From Arcuatula senhousia (lineage: Eukaryota > Mollusca > Bivalvia > Mytilida > Mytilidae), in the NCBI GenBank assembly GCA_963971305.1, contig OZ020309.1, positions 3,279,001 to 3,343,000 on the forward strand: a stretch of DNA of 64,000 bases, in the 5' to 3' direction. The position numbers and the translations under genes were made by a program. Positions 22,206 to 34,100 of the stretch are shown here, piece by piece; the stretch's first letter is position 1, and each line of letters starts with the position of its first letter. Under the pieces are notes generated by a model that saw only the letters and a list, made by a program, of their open reading frames with translations, had not been told where the DNA came from and did not search any database.

Positions 22206-22703
22206 GATAGTAACACAAAACAAAACATAGTCAGTCCAAAGTTAAAAGGAACGAATATCTGTCAAAGCCGATGTTTTGTACTTGTCGTCTTTATGTAGGT
22301 GTTTATGTCTTTGATATATTTGAAAAGTACGTTCTATATTTTTATTTATCTTAGACTAATGGCAAAACGGCAAGCGGCACACAGTAGATATACAGAAGGC
22401 TATTTGCTATTATGGACTTTTACATTGCCGTTTTTATTTATTAGTTTGTGACGCGTAAACCTTTTCCATATCTCTTAACTCTCTAGGATTACCTCAGAAA
22501 AAAAGAACAGCTAAATATGGAATCAGAGCACACTCCAACAGTTGCTTAATTTTCTTGTTCTCTCATTAGTCAGAATGTTCGTGAAAATGTTTGTTTTTTT
22601 TATCTTCGATGAACAAAGTAGCTATGAAGAAATAGAAATTCTTTTTCCAATTTATATGTAAATACAAAGAAATTCGTCATTTGTTTTCGGAAAACACATT
22701 TTT

Positions 22704-22840
22704 TTAATAGTTTCTGTAAAAACAACAAATATTTGTTCCAGGGCACAACCTTTTCACGGCATGGTATCCGGTTGGACAGCTGTTGTAAGATCTTGTACAG
22801 AAATTTTCTTCTTTTATTAAAGTGCATCTGGTACCTGGAG
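22704..22840 (-). CDS. Terminal exon of a defensin-like six-cysteine peptide (copy A)
   Basis: An acceptor TTTTTCAAAAG|CT at 22841 opens a frame of 44 whole codons to TAA at 22704. It is phase 1, like exon 2 of the gene at 50866-51915. The encoded cysteine pattern is C-x8-C-x6-C-x10-C-x5-CC, with CPTGY and CPGTNICC; the 51-kb gene has C-x6-C-x6-C-x13-C-x3-CC with CPPGT and CEGTCC. This is the beta-defensin-type order (three single Cys, then C...CC). I could not find the signal-peptide exon upstream (above 22840), so this may be an exon of a real gene whose first exon is distant, or an orphan copy. The near-duplicate is at 39338-39474. An antimicrobial function is inferred only. Confidence 0.5.
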
Positions 22841-23219
22841 CTTTTGAAAAAGTACAAAATAAAAAATAATTAATTATGTTTTTATTCTGCCGTCTTATAT
22901 CAACCATCATCAAAACAAAACACAATAAAATAACAAAAGGCTCGCAGGAGAAATAACAATATGAATTCTTATTAATGTGTTGTTCCCAAGGTCGACTAAA
23001 ATTTAAGTTTTTTTAAGTAAAAAAGTTTTAATGCCTTTAGTTATCTTATGTGTATGTTAAAAAGAAATTGAAAGTGTGAAGAAATCTAACGTTACAGGAT
23101 AAAACTAAAAGAATCAAGGAAGCAACAATGAGGCATTCGAGTGTCAAAAAGCCGATTTAGATATATATTTGATTGACACAATTTCTAGAATATCAACATT
23201 AACCATAAAATGATGATGA

Positions 23220-23605
23220 AATAAAGGAGTGGGGCAAACGGCCGACCATGTAGAAGTGTTTTAATGCAACTTAAAAAAAGGAAGGATGGTTAGGATCGTA
23301 CAATAAAGCCTTCTGCATAGCGATCCTACGGTCCTATTCTTATCAATACAAGCAAAATAGTTTTTCCCTACACGATGTATCACTATGGTTTGCAGTCAAG
23401 GTTTCTTCATTATATCCTGATGGCACGGCAATCATTATGACAGGGCTGCCGAAATAGACATCCGAGTCGCTTTTTGGGCAAAGCGGCCTGGCAAAGCATC
23501 AGGTTTATGAGCGCTCTTAAGTGACTTTTATGGACAAGCTTAGCGCTGTTGCGGGCTTTATCGCCACCCCGAATAATGGGAAAGAATAATATGTATTATC
23601 CTAAA
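23220..23605. repeat. Dispersed repeat family R2, copy 1
   Basis: Shared ordered blocks: CTGCATAGCGATCCTACGG, ACTATGGTTTGC, TTCATTATA, GGGCTGCC, GTCGCTTTTTGGGCAAAGC, TGAGCGCTCTTAAGTGAC, ACAAGCTTAGCGCTGTTG, TATCGCCACCCCG. Other copies are at 41360-41870 and 49650-50075. Each contains the small palindrome CGCTTTGtggGCAAAGCG (mutated in this copy). Likely an old retroposon. Confidence 0.65.
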
Positions 23606-23749
23606 CGGAAAGTAATTGATAAACCTATTTTTTTCGATGGATTTGCGTCATGGATAGTTATTAGTTGCTGCAAAGTCCTTTCAATGCTTTTATTTTAATG
23701 GTAAATAAATTTACAAAATAAAACGCGGATGTTAACGGTTAATTTGGAT

Positions 23750-24650
23750 ATGCTATATATCGATATTTCCAGAAGTAACCTCTCGTCATAGCATTTAAAT
23801 CAAAACATTGAAAGGTGAAATTCCAAAACTGTTGAAAACGAAAACTTCTCAAAACCAAAACGTTCGAACATGAAACAAAATACAGCACCGAAGATACCGA
23901 CCATGTGCACTACAAGGAAAGAAACATAATGTTTTAAAAAAATTTGAAATTAACAAGGGTATTACCCTAACCCTGGTGGACCAGAGGTCCCCGAGGGTAA
24001 CCAGAAGCATGGTCGTCAGACTTGTCTGACACGATTTACCATAAAATTTCTAATATGTTAAATTTTGTCGTTGGAATTTCCATTTTTTAAATTCAAAATT
24101 GTTTAAAGCACCAGGTTTCTTTCCTTGTAATGCACATGGTTGATATCCTCGGTTCTGGATTTGGCTTCCTTGTTCGAACGTTTTGGTTTTGAGTACTTTT
24201 TAATTTCAACAGTTTTGGAAATTGACCTTCCAATGTTTTGATTTAAATGCTACTGATGAGAGGTTACTCCTTGGAATATCGATACATAGCTTATTCAAAT
24301 TAATCGTTTATACCCGCGTTTTGATATTTGTAATTTTGAAACCACTGGGCAATAACCGCTGCTGGAGGTCCCCGAGGGTGATCACAAGCCTGGTCTTCAG
24401 ACTCGTCTGACACGATTTACCATAAAATTTCTTGATAGTTTTTGTCGCTGAAATTTTCGTTTTTTAAATTCAAAATTGTTTAAAATACCAGAATTCTTTC
24501 CTTGTATTGCACAGGGTTGATATCCTCGATGCTGGATTTGGCTTCTTTGTTCGAACGTTTTGGTTTTGAGTACTTTTCGTTTTCGTTTTCAACAGTTTTG
24601 GGAATTGATCTTCCAATGTTTTGATTTAAATGCTACTGATGAGAGATTTA
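23750..24650. repeat. Triple repeat: one inverted and two direct units of about 150-290 bp
   Basis: 23966-24264 and 24358-24648 are direct copies (GGTCCCCGAGGGT through GCTACTGATGAGAG). 23750-23920 is the inverse of 24115-24290 (TAGCATTTAAATCAAAACATT against AATGTTTTGATTTAAATGCTA), so the left half can fold into a large hairpin. No coding sequence; short frames are chance. Confidence 0.7.
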
Positions 24651-24659
24651 AATCCGATA

Positions 24660-25332
24660 ATTCCTGTTCGTCTATATTTTAAAAGAACTAGTCTTAGCAA
24701 TATGACGTCATTCATTGAAGCATTATCATGCCCCCTTTTTGTAACCAAACTAATATTCAAATAGTCATTGCATTGTTTAGATTACATGAAAAATACAAAT
24801 GAGGAAATAATCTAACCTTCACAAACAGCACAAAACAAATGAAGGATACCACAAAGACATAAAAGTAAAAGATCCGTTTTTGAGCAGAAGTATCCCAATT
24901 TTGAAACAAAGACAAGACGAAATATATATTTTTTTTATGTCGCAAATACCCAGTGTTTTACAATAAGAAAGTTTCAAATAAAGTCAAGGAATCGTTCTGA
25001 CCGGTATATGACCAACAATTAGGTCGTTAAAAAGGAGGTCACGTCAGGAAATCGATGAAACAGTGAGCATTGGAAACTTCTGCACTGACGATTTATTTTC
25101 AACAAAGAAGAAATAAAATAGTTTAATTTCAGGTAGGGTAACCATTATCTGTTTAGAAACGTATTCAGTAGCTTTAAAACATTAAATAAGAAGTTTTCTT
25201 TGAATGTTAATGCCAGCCTCTACAAAGTTAAATGACCGGGATCCAGTAGCTCAAAGAAAGTAGAACCAGTTAAGATGAAGTAAACATGACGGAATAATGT
25301 CGGTAATGAACATGGCCCGAATTTCTTCTGTT
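24660..25332. other. No gene or repeat recognised
   Basis: AT-rich, nothing supportable. Confidence 0.4.
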
Positions 25333-25999
25333 TGTTTTACATAAACACGAAACATGATTTTTATTCCTCCAGTCTAAAAATATTTATCCGCAATTATTAT
25401 TCATGATCATAAATGTTCGCTATATGATTTTAATAAAATGATTGTTATCAAGACCGAAGAGTGATATTGAAATCTCAAGTGTCATGACATAAATTTGTAT
25501 GTGTTAATTTACATACTAAGTCTACTAAAATTGGAAAACGTCAAGTTAATGTATTGTTTGGCATTTTATAGCCTTGACACATTTAGCATATACCATTTAA
25601 TAAACACCTTTCGGATTTTTAATTTCCACTGATTGACGTTTTTGTCACGTATTTTTCTATTGATTAGATTAATCTAAAGCTTCTTATCTGACACAGCTTG
25701 GGACTTAAAACTTAATGATTTTACAAAGTAGCTTAATTTCTGGTATGTTTATTTGCAAATTTACAATATTTTAACCCCGGAAGTTTCATTGAACAATGTT
25801 GAATAACAAACTGCTTTCCGACTTCTAACGAGCAATTTGTATCTTATGCAACGAATACTTTTACAGAGCGCAGAGAAATTACTGAATTCATGATATCCAG
25901 TAAAGAGCAGTATCAAGGGTGTAGGATAAATAACTAAATGTTTCACTTTAAAGTATTTTTTTGTCTGAAAAGTAAATTCTGTAGGAATTTGTCTCAATA

Positions 26000-26235
26000 T
26001 AAGGCAACATTTTGATTTTGTAGCAATATGTCTCGCCTGTCTTATAATTATTGTCTCGTCATTTTTTTGGAGTCTCGTCATTCTAAATAATGCAATTATT
26101 GTCTCAACACTTTCTCGACAGTCTCGAAATGTAGATATTGTGTCTCGACACATTCTAAACTGTTTCGATATGTAGAAATTTGGTCTCAACACAATCTTAA
26201 CAGTCTGAAAAGGTTAACAAAAATATTTGTCTCGA
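26000..26235. repeat. GTCTCG/GTCTCAACA-rich short-repeat zone
   Basis: About a dozen GTCTC occurrences in roughly 230 bp (TTGTCTCGTCATT, GTCTCAACAC, GTCTCGACA), spaced irregularly. It is duplicated at 53490-53755. It resembles the subterminal repeat zone of the CACTA-type element at 46356 in style (GTCTGAATTGTCTGAATGG), although the motif differs, and both end in ACAGTCTGAAAAG. Confidence 0.55.
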
Positions 26236-26574
26236 CAACCTCAATTTACATGATATAATAATATAAAGTCTAGCCTACCCATTCATTTAAGTGCTATTTT
26301 TGTTTAAGTGCCAATAGTCATTCCATTCTCAATTTACTCAAGGTAAAAACATAAACATAAGTAACAAAAAAGTAAACCCACTTTTTTTAGACCTGTTATA
26401 GGAAACATACATATTTTTTTTTGCCTTGGCACGTAAAGATAAAAAAAAACATATTTGCACTATGATATCTTAAAAATGAGAAATTATTGGTTCATGATTG
26501 ACACAAAACAAACCGTGGTTCATTTTTTCAAGTTCGGTTTGGTGTAACAAGTACAGTACCTGTATGGTAAAAGC

Positions 26575-26765
26575 TTCCCTCTCTCCCCATTTACCATTAC
26601 ACCATTTACCATCCCCATACACCATATACTATCTCCATCCCCATACACCATGTACCATCCCCATCCCCATCCCCATACACCATGTACCATTCGCGTCCCC
26701 ATCCCCATACACGATTTACGATCCCCATCCCCATTTACCATTCTACATTCCCCATACCCATAATG
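26575..26765. repeat. CCCCATACACCAT minisatellite, left end of the TIR transposon
   Basis: Units of 12-20 bp mixing CCATTTACCAT, CCCCATACACCAT and CCATCCCCATCC. The open frames on both strands here follow from the repeat and are not genes. Confidence 0.85.
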
Positions 26766-27199
26766 CAATTGTTTATTATTATAGATAATATCGATTTGTT
26801 TTAAGGAAATTATTACGATATTTAAAAGTTTAAATATCTATCAATGCTTTTTATTTAGTTTACATGCATAAATAACATACGGGTGACAAAGAAATAATAA
26901 CTATAATTTATTTTTATAACACAAACTTTACTATCGCATTTTAATATTTTCAATATTAAATATTAATTGTAAATGTTTCATTTTAGTAATAACTTAATCT
27001 GTTATTATCATCTTTTAATGAAACCATTTTATTCAAAATCTATTAAGAAACAATAATAATTATCATAATATTATTAGTTTATTATGCAACTTTTCAGTAA
27101 AAATTGATCTTGAACTTTTCTAATTACATCCAATGTATGACATATAGGTCTAGGCATTACCTGTATAAAAGTCAAAATATTCATATCTTTAGTTTATCT

Positions 27200-29040
27200 A
27201 TATTAAGCATATATGTTTCAAATCTAGGAAAAAACTTGTTTCACAATCAATTTCTTGTCAATTTTATTAAGCTGGCATATGATTTGGATCTCAAGTATTA
27301 GTTTTTATTTGAGTAACAAATATTTCACATAAAAAAACTTGCAAGTGTCATCTTGATACTCCTATGCAAACCAATTTTCATTATAGTTTTTTTAACTTTG
27401 AACCTTATTTTTGAAATAATTGATACATTTATGCATATGGCTATGTATATTTTCAACTTATCTTAGCATATATGTTTCAAATCTAATGAAAAAACTTGTT
27501 TCGCAATCAATTTCTTGTCAATTTTATTAAGCAGGCATATAATTTGGAGCTCAAATATCAGTTTTTACTTGAGTAACTAAAATTTTACATATAACAATTG
27601 CAAGTGTGATCTTAATACTCCTATGTAAACCAATTTTCATTACAGTTTCTTAACTATGGACCTTATTTTTGAAATAATTGATACATTTATGCGTATGGCC
27701 ATATATATTTTCAACTTATCTTAGCATATATGTTTTAAATCTAATGAAAAAACTTCTTTCACAATGAATTTCTTGTCAATTTTATTAAGCCGCATATAAT
27801 TTGGAGCTCAAATATCAGTTTTTACTTGAGTAACTAATATTTTACATATAACAAATGCAAGTGTAATCTTAATGCTCCTATGCAAACCAATTTTAATAAT
27901 AGTTTCTTATCTATGAACCTTATTTTTGAAATAATTGATATATTTATGCATATGTCTATGAATATTTTCAACTTATCTTAGCATATATGTTTCAAATCTA
28001 ATGAGAAAACTAATTTCGCTATCAATTTCTTGTCAATTTTATCAAGCTAGCATATGACTTGGAGCTAAAGTATCAGTTTTTATTTCAGTAACTAATATAT
28101 CACATAAAAAAAACTTGCAAGTGTGATCTTGACACTCCTATGCAAACCAATTTTCATTATAGTTTCTTAACTTTGAACCTTATTTTTGAAATAATTGATA
28201 CATTTATGCACATGGCTATGTATATTTTCAACTTATCTTAGCATATATGTTTCAAATTTAATGAAAAAAACTTGTTTCGCAATCAATTTCTTGTCAATTT
28301 TATTAATCCGGCTTATAATTTGGAGCTGAAATATCAGTTTTTACTTGAGTAACTAATATTTTACATATAACAATTGCAAGTGTGATCTTAATACTCCTAT
28401 GCAAACCAATTTTCATTATAGTTTCTTAACTATGGACCATATTTTTGAAATAATTGAAGTCATTGATACATTTATGCATATCGCCATATATATTTTCAAC
28501 TTATCTAAGCATATATGTTTAAATCTAATGAAAAATCTTGATTCGCAATCAATTTCTTGTCAATGTTATTAAGCCGGCATATAATTTGGAGCTCAAATAT
28601 CAGTTTTTACTTGAGTAACTAAAATTTTACATATAACAATTGCAAGTGTGATCTTAATACTCCTATGCAAACCAATTTTCATTACAGTTTCTTAACTATG
28701 GACCTTATTTTTGAAATAATTGATACATTTATGCGTATGGCCATATATATTTTCAACTTATCTTAGCATATATGTTTTAAATCTAATGAAAAAACTTGTT
28801 TCACAATCAATTTCTTGTCAATTTTGTTAAGCCGGCATATAATTTGGAGCTCAAATATCAGTTTTTACTTGAGTAACTAATATTTTAAATATAACAATTG
28901 CAAGTGTGATCTTAATACTCCTATGCAAACCAATTTTCATTATAGTTTCTTGACTATGAACCTTATTTTTGAAGTGCATATATACATGTATGCATATAGC
29001 TATGTATATTTTCAATTTTTCTGGGCACAAAAGTTTTTAA
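27200..29040. repeat. 258-bp satellite array (about seven units)
   Basis: The landmark TCTTAGCATATATGTTT recurs at 27461, 27719, 27976, 28236, 28504 and 28761 (spacings 258, 257, 260, 268 and 257), with diverged edge units. Every unit contains TTCTTGTCAATTTTATTAAG and GTGTGATCTTAATACTCC-type blocks. The same satellite, inverted, fills 60720-64000. Confidence 0.9.
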
Positions 29041-29554
29041 ATCTAATAGAAAAACGTATCACGTGTAATATCATTGCTTTTTTTAAATGCTATATATTAG
29101 TATTCAATATTAACTAAAATACTCAGAATTAAAATCTTTTAATGTAAACAATTTTTTCATTGTTTTCATTATACAATTAAATATATGGCGAAATGTACGT
29201 CACAATTTATTTGATCTTGAACATTTCGTTTATAATTTTTTTTCATTTATTTCAGTCAAATGTCTTATTTTTATAAATAGTTGTATTCAAATAAAAGATA
29301 CATGTACAAATTTATCGTAAAAATGCCGTTATTAAAAATGTAATATGAAAAATGTCTTTAATCAAGGAATTCATTGCTTTAATGTATAAATCTATTTTCA
29401 TACACTCAACAAACAAACAACTATAAAATATTACGTTTATCGTCCTCGTGTAGTAATATAAATATATTCGTTTTATATATTTAATGCAACAGACATCTAA
29501 CGTATCATCTACAGTAAAAATGACCAAATAAATTTACAATTATTCTATTATTCT

Positions 29555-29755
29555 ATCATTTACCATCCCCATGTACCATTCGGTAGACCAATCAAATTCG
29601 ATTTACCATTTACCATCCCCATTTACGATCCCCATCCCCTTACACGATACTAATCCCCATACACCATCACCATACACTATAATATTCCCCATATACCATT
29701 TACCATTCACCATCCCCATCCTCATCCCCATTTACCATCCCCCCATTTACTATAG
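29555..29755. repeat. CCCCATTTACCAT minisatellite, right end of the TIR transposon
   Basis: Same unit and same strand as 26575-26765, ending 15 bases before the terminal inverted repeat. Confidence 0.85.
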
Positions 29756-29865
29756 TTTGGGAAGCTTTTACCATTTAGGGACTGTAAACAAACCCAAATC
29801 AGGTGGCTAGTTTGATTTGCTCTTACCAAACCAAACTTTAACGCTGGTCTGGTTTGGTTTGACCA

Positions 29866-30230
29866 TGTTTTGATGATGTCCTTTCACTAAAAAATCCTTG
29901 ATTTGGTGACTATTTACATCTCATATATTCATTAGAACTTGAGAGAAAGGAAACTACGAGATTTTACGAGGTCTGCTTCATATTTGGATATATTTCTCGA
30001 AATTGACATATTAGGAAGACTTTGTACAAAGCTGTATGACAAACGTGATGACTTCAGCTTTCCAATAGCCAACTTTCCCTTTCTGTGAAGCAAAATTCCG
30101 TCCAATCCAGCATATATAGTAAAATATCAAAATTGATTCATTATTCAAGAGCATGCGGGGAGTACAACGACTTCCTTGTTAGAGCTACACGGCTTACAGG
30201 CAAATTGGTAACATAGGGGTATGTTGCTCC
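29866..30230 (+). pseudogene. Penelope-like RT C-terminal fragment (duplication 2, copy A)
   Basis: Encodes FDDVLSLKNP (with a stop after it), LHLIYSLELE, then in another frame SASYLDIFLEID, LGRLCTKLYDKRDDFSFPIA and NFPF, ending with a broken palm/thumb region (about 30130-30220). At least two frameshifts and a stop. The matching copy at 54490-54835 shares most lesions, so decay began before the duplication. It continues into the family T tail. Confidence 0.65.
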
Positions 30231-30269
30231 CTGGTTGTTTTATGGAAGACATCATGTGCTTGTTTACAA

Positions 30270-30600
30270 ATACAAATACAGGATTTCTATCTCTCACCAA
30301 TGAACACATATGTTGGTTTTACATAGAGTTTGATACTGTCATCCTATCCGGAATTTACCAACACTAAATCGTTCTTTGGCAACGCGACGGTTGCGCTATA
30401 GCTAACTGGAACTGATTACTCTTCTGGAGCACCTGAGTTCACTCTTGTTTCGACTTCACGTTGCTAAATGTGGTTTAGTTGTTATGTGTATGTGTGTTTT
30501 ATGTTGTGTGGTTTGTTTTGTTATGATGATTTTTGTCCACTGTTTTTGTCTTTGTCTTTACGGATTTGTCATGCTGATTACCCCTTTGGTACACCTTTGC
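30270..30600 (+). repeat. Retroelement 3'-tail repeat (family T)
   Basis: AACGCGACGGTTGCGCTATAG, then CACCTGAGTTCACTCTTG, then a T/G-rich stretch ending TACCCCTTTGGTACACC. Immediately follows the Penelope-like RT remnant. Confidence 0.55.
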
Positions 30601-30679
30601 GTTTTCGGATTGCTAGGGTAAACCAAACAAAGTGAATAGTAAACTTAGAACAAACACAGGGCGAAATGCTTGTATCCGT

Positions 30680-31115
30680 TAACAGATTATTTGCGTATTC
30701 TATGCGTATTCAATTGAATCATAGTTGTATACGCATTGTTTACGCTTGCGTATTTAGTTGAAAACGCATAGAATACGCTCATATGTTCACAACGTAAATG
30801 TAACAACTGAATACGATATGTTTACGCAAGAAGTGTATACGCAGTATTCTTCAAAATCTCAAGAAATACGCAAATACAGATACATTTTGAAACAACGTCG
30901 TGTGTAAACTCAAGAATACGCATTGCATATTCACTTTATTAAAACGATTGTATAATTTGAATACGCAAGGACATTTTCAATGTATACTTTCAAAAACAAA
31001 ACTAAGAATACGTTGTTGCGTTGAAGCTTGTATTTTTGTTTGTGTGTATCAGCTAGAATACGCAAACGTTTTCAGAATACAATATTCAGGTTAAAAATAC
31101 GCTAGGTACGCTAGG
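30680..31115. repeat. Region dense in GCGTAT/ATACGC motifs
   Basis: About 20 occurrences of GCGTAT, GCGTATT or their complement in 430 bp on both strands, with uneven 10-50-bp spacing. It ends in ACGCTAGGTACGCTAGG. Not a clean tandem repeat. The function and class are unknown. Confidence 0.5.
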
Positions 31116-34100
31116 TTTCGGGGTTATATAATGTGGCCGGTGGGGGTGTATAATGGATTAAAAATATGCATTTTTTTAATTTTTGTTTAGTACTAGTAGT
31201 CAAGTAAGCGCTTAGGTAATTGTTTATAATTTATTATAGTCCTGTAAAGATATCTTTAAAAAAATCAACCGCGACACAGACGTAAAGACGCTTTTATTTG
31301 ACAACATTTTTTATTAAACTGTTACTTTATTTTTCTTTATAACAATAGTCCTTTGACAGTATCCGAATGTTATCCTTTTCCCTTTCACGCAAGGTTGTTC
31401 GTAAATAACGTTAACTAACTTTTAATTTATATAACGCAGAACAGTCATGACCGTTTTATATTAGAGTGTCGCTATTGTGCCAGAAAAGTATAGATACATC
31501 CATTCACTAACACATCAATATGTCTAATGACAAAATAGAACAGTCGGTTTAATGCCTTAACATAATTTAATTAAGGCCATGAAATATTTTGATCGAGAGA
31601 TAATATTCATGTCTGTTTAGAACTACCATGAAAATTAAATTCAATTAGCATGGTAACACAAGGTGTAGAAGGAAACCCAGGGTGTCGATCCATTGTCATT
31701 TGTTTATTGTTTAATTTTCCAGACGGGAGATATGATATTTTATATGATTTGCTATTCAAGACCTACCAAAAATATCAAGATGTTATAAAGAAACAAAATA
31801 AATGAAAATGTATGCACACACAAGCATGACAAAGGGAGACAAACGGTTTATAGAGAATAATTTATGAAATAAAACTACAATATTAAAAACGAAAGAATAT
31901 GGAATATGTGCCAAAAACAATTTAAATAACATTATTTAATTAAGATAGAAAGGGCTCCATAATTAGCTGCTGTCAAACATTTAAAAGGAATGGTCCGACA
32001 AGAGCATATAAAATCAAAGAAAAAACAAAAAAGTCAAATTTAAGGAACCGATCATTTACCTTAAAAAAGAGGGGCTTGGTATTTTCATCTGATCAGAAAT
32101 CAGTTTTATATTTTTTTAAAGGTGGCATCATAGAATTTTATTTTAATTACATGCATTAATGTAATTATCTATACATAACAGAAATCCTTCTTCGGATTTT
32201 TTCTCTTATCCTCTGTTGCCAGATTTTTTTCATCAAGACTCAGATTCAGAATAAGTTTTTTTAAGAAAAAGTTAAAATCATCGGTCCCTTATAAGAACAT
32301 GCTGCTCTTTGCCTTACATACTTTTTTGTATTTTATGGTCCGCCAGCGAAAATTGCAGAACATAGAGTTTTCCGATGTACCCGTTCCATGGTAATACACC
32401 CTAACCCGAATAATTCAGCCGTTATATTTCACCCCCTATCGTCATTACATTAACATTGTCCGCCGTAGTATACGAAAACGGAAATGGCTTGAATTATTCG
32501 AGTTAGTTACACCCCACTTTCCTTAAAATGTTAAAGCTGATTGTTTAGAAAAACAGTAAGTCGTAGGTAAGGAGAACATATGATCACGCTTTCAACAATT
32601 TTGCGTGTGTGATTTCAGACCCAGTTACATACTGCAATCTAACACGTTTTTTATGATTTCGTATAGTTTTTAGTGGTCTGTGGTTTTAGTGGCTGATGAA
32701 GAACGGGTCCAGGAGTTGAAAATCCTTTTTCTCGGAAAATTGTTTAAATATTTCGTTTAGAATTTCGAAAAAATGTGCCAGCAACGGAGTCCCTTTCACA
32801 TAATACTTCCGTAACTAGACAGAGGTCCTTTCAGTTTCTACAAGTTATCTGCATAAAGATGGTAGACATCAAATCATCACAAAAACAAACCATACAACAA
32901 ACAAACAAAAACACATATTAATTGCCACCGGTCAGCAATCAGCAACTTGATCTTAAGTCGAAACGATAGTGGACTTAGATGCTCCGATTCATCTTATCTG
33001 TAAGCGATGGTCATAAAAAGTGCATAGAATACAGCTTTCATCCATCAAACGAGGATCAACTACTGACTAGTTAAAGAAAAAGTTTTTTTTTTATAAATCT
33101 TTTGTTTTTTCTCTTTGTAATATATTTTTTTGAACTTCCATGATGATCCAAATTATGTTAGCGTTTGAGCAAATCAAAGGCGATATTAAAATCATTTGCA
33201 TTTGCCCCATCGACAAAAACTCTAATAGTTTCCAAAAGTGATTTAACGGGGATTTACATGGAATTTAAATGCACACCAGGACATGCTGTATAACAACTAT
33301 TAAAAAATTCAGAACTGTTTTTTGTGTGTTATTGTGTTTACAAAGTCCTTTTTTTTTTTGAAAAAACAACAACAAACGAACAGACCCGAACATTATATGC
33401 CCCCTACTTTCGAAGATGGAAATAACAATAAGAGTTTTTCCCAAAAAAACATCACACAAAAGGGCATGAAATATTAATACGCACATTATGACATGCTGCA
33501 CATTTCAGAATAGTACTGTCAACAGTTTTTATTTTTTTTTATTCACAAGACTCTGTTGACGAACAAATAAAAACTAAAAGGCGTCTGCGTCTTCATTTTA
33601 GGGCCCTAATAATGCTTTGTTGTATGTTCAATAATGTTTTGGTTTGTGCGGTTTTTTGCTGTTGTTTTTTGTTTGTTTTTTTTTTTGGTGGGAGTGTGGG
33701 GTTGGGGTGTTAGTGAGTGCTTTAATTTATTTTGTTGTAGAACAATATATTCACTATAGTATATGTCAACACACTAGAACTATGAGACTGATACTCTTTA
33801 AGTCTTAATATACTGTCGTCCCAAGCAGAACTACAAGACCCGACTGAATAGGTAACACTTGAAATAAATGTATCGGAAATTCATTCTAGTTGTACACAAG
33901 ACTATTTTCTGTATCTTTTGAACATTTGTTCTAGAGAAATGTAGATGACCCCCTCCCACTTCATATAAAAACTGAAACGGACGTGCAGCTGGAGTTTTAG
34001 AAACCCTATCCATTCATATACCTGATTGACTAAATTTTTATACCCATTCATATACAATTAATATGAAAATTAAAACCATTCATATGCTTTTATTTTCACC

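Larger units (their letters stand above)
18861..22975. repeat. Segmental duplication 1, copy A
   Basis: 18861-19200 is about 95% identical to 38142-38480, and 21879-22975 to 38480-39615. Between the two halves copy A holds about 2.68 kb (19201-21878) that is absent from copy B. The shared join is GCC, present at both edges. It carries a cysteine-rich peptide exon (22704-22840). Confidence 0.8.
26554..29784. mobile_element. 3231-bp TA-flanked TIR transposon with terminal minisatellites and a 258-bp satellite core
   Basis: Left end CAGTACCTGTATGGTAAAAG, right end the inverse of CAGTCCCTAAATGGTAAAAG; TA flanks both sides (26552-26553 and 29785-29786). Both ends continue into CCCCATTTACCAT-type minisatellites (26575-26765 and 29555-29755), which point the same way although the terminal repeats are inverted. 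The core (27200-29040) holds about seven 258-bp satellite units. The empty target is preserved at 54408-54409. The TA duplication and the 5'-CAGT end fit Tc1/mariner-type integration, but no transposase frame is present, so it is non-autonomous. Confidence 0.8.
25333..30655. repeat. Segmental duplication 2, copy A
   Basis: Collinear with 52873-55276, from TTTTACATAAACACGAAACA to GTAAACTTAGAACAAAC. It differs mainly by a 3231-bp transposon here (26554-29784) and a 336-bp insertion in copy B (53780-54115). After removing both, the copies are about 2.09 and 2.07 kb. The 26000-26230 part contains many GTCTCGACA-type short repeats. Confidence 0.85.

Noticed and set aside
25761..26192. 143-codon minus-strand frame
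   Set aside because: No recognisable domain, lies partly over the GTCTC short repeats, and is broken in the duplicate at 53300-53750.
26498..26788. 96- and 82-codon frames with Pro/His or Gly/Met repeats
   Set aside because: They are translations of the CCCCAT minisatellite on either strand, not proteins.
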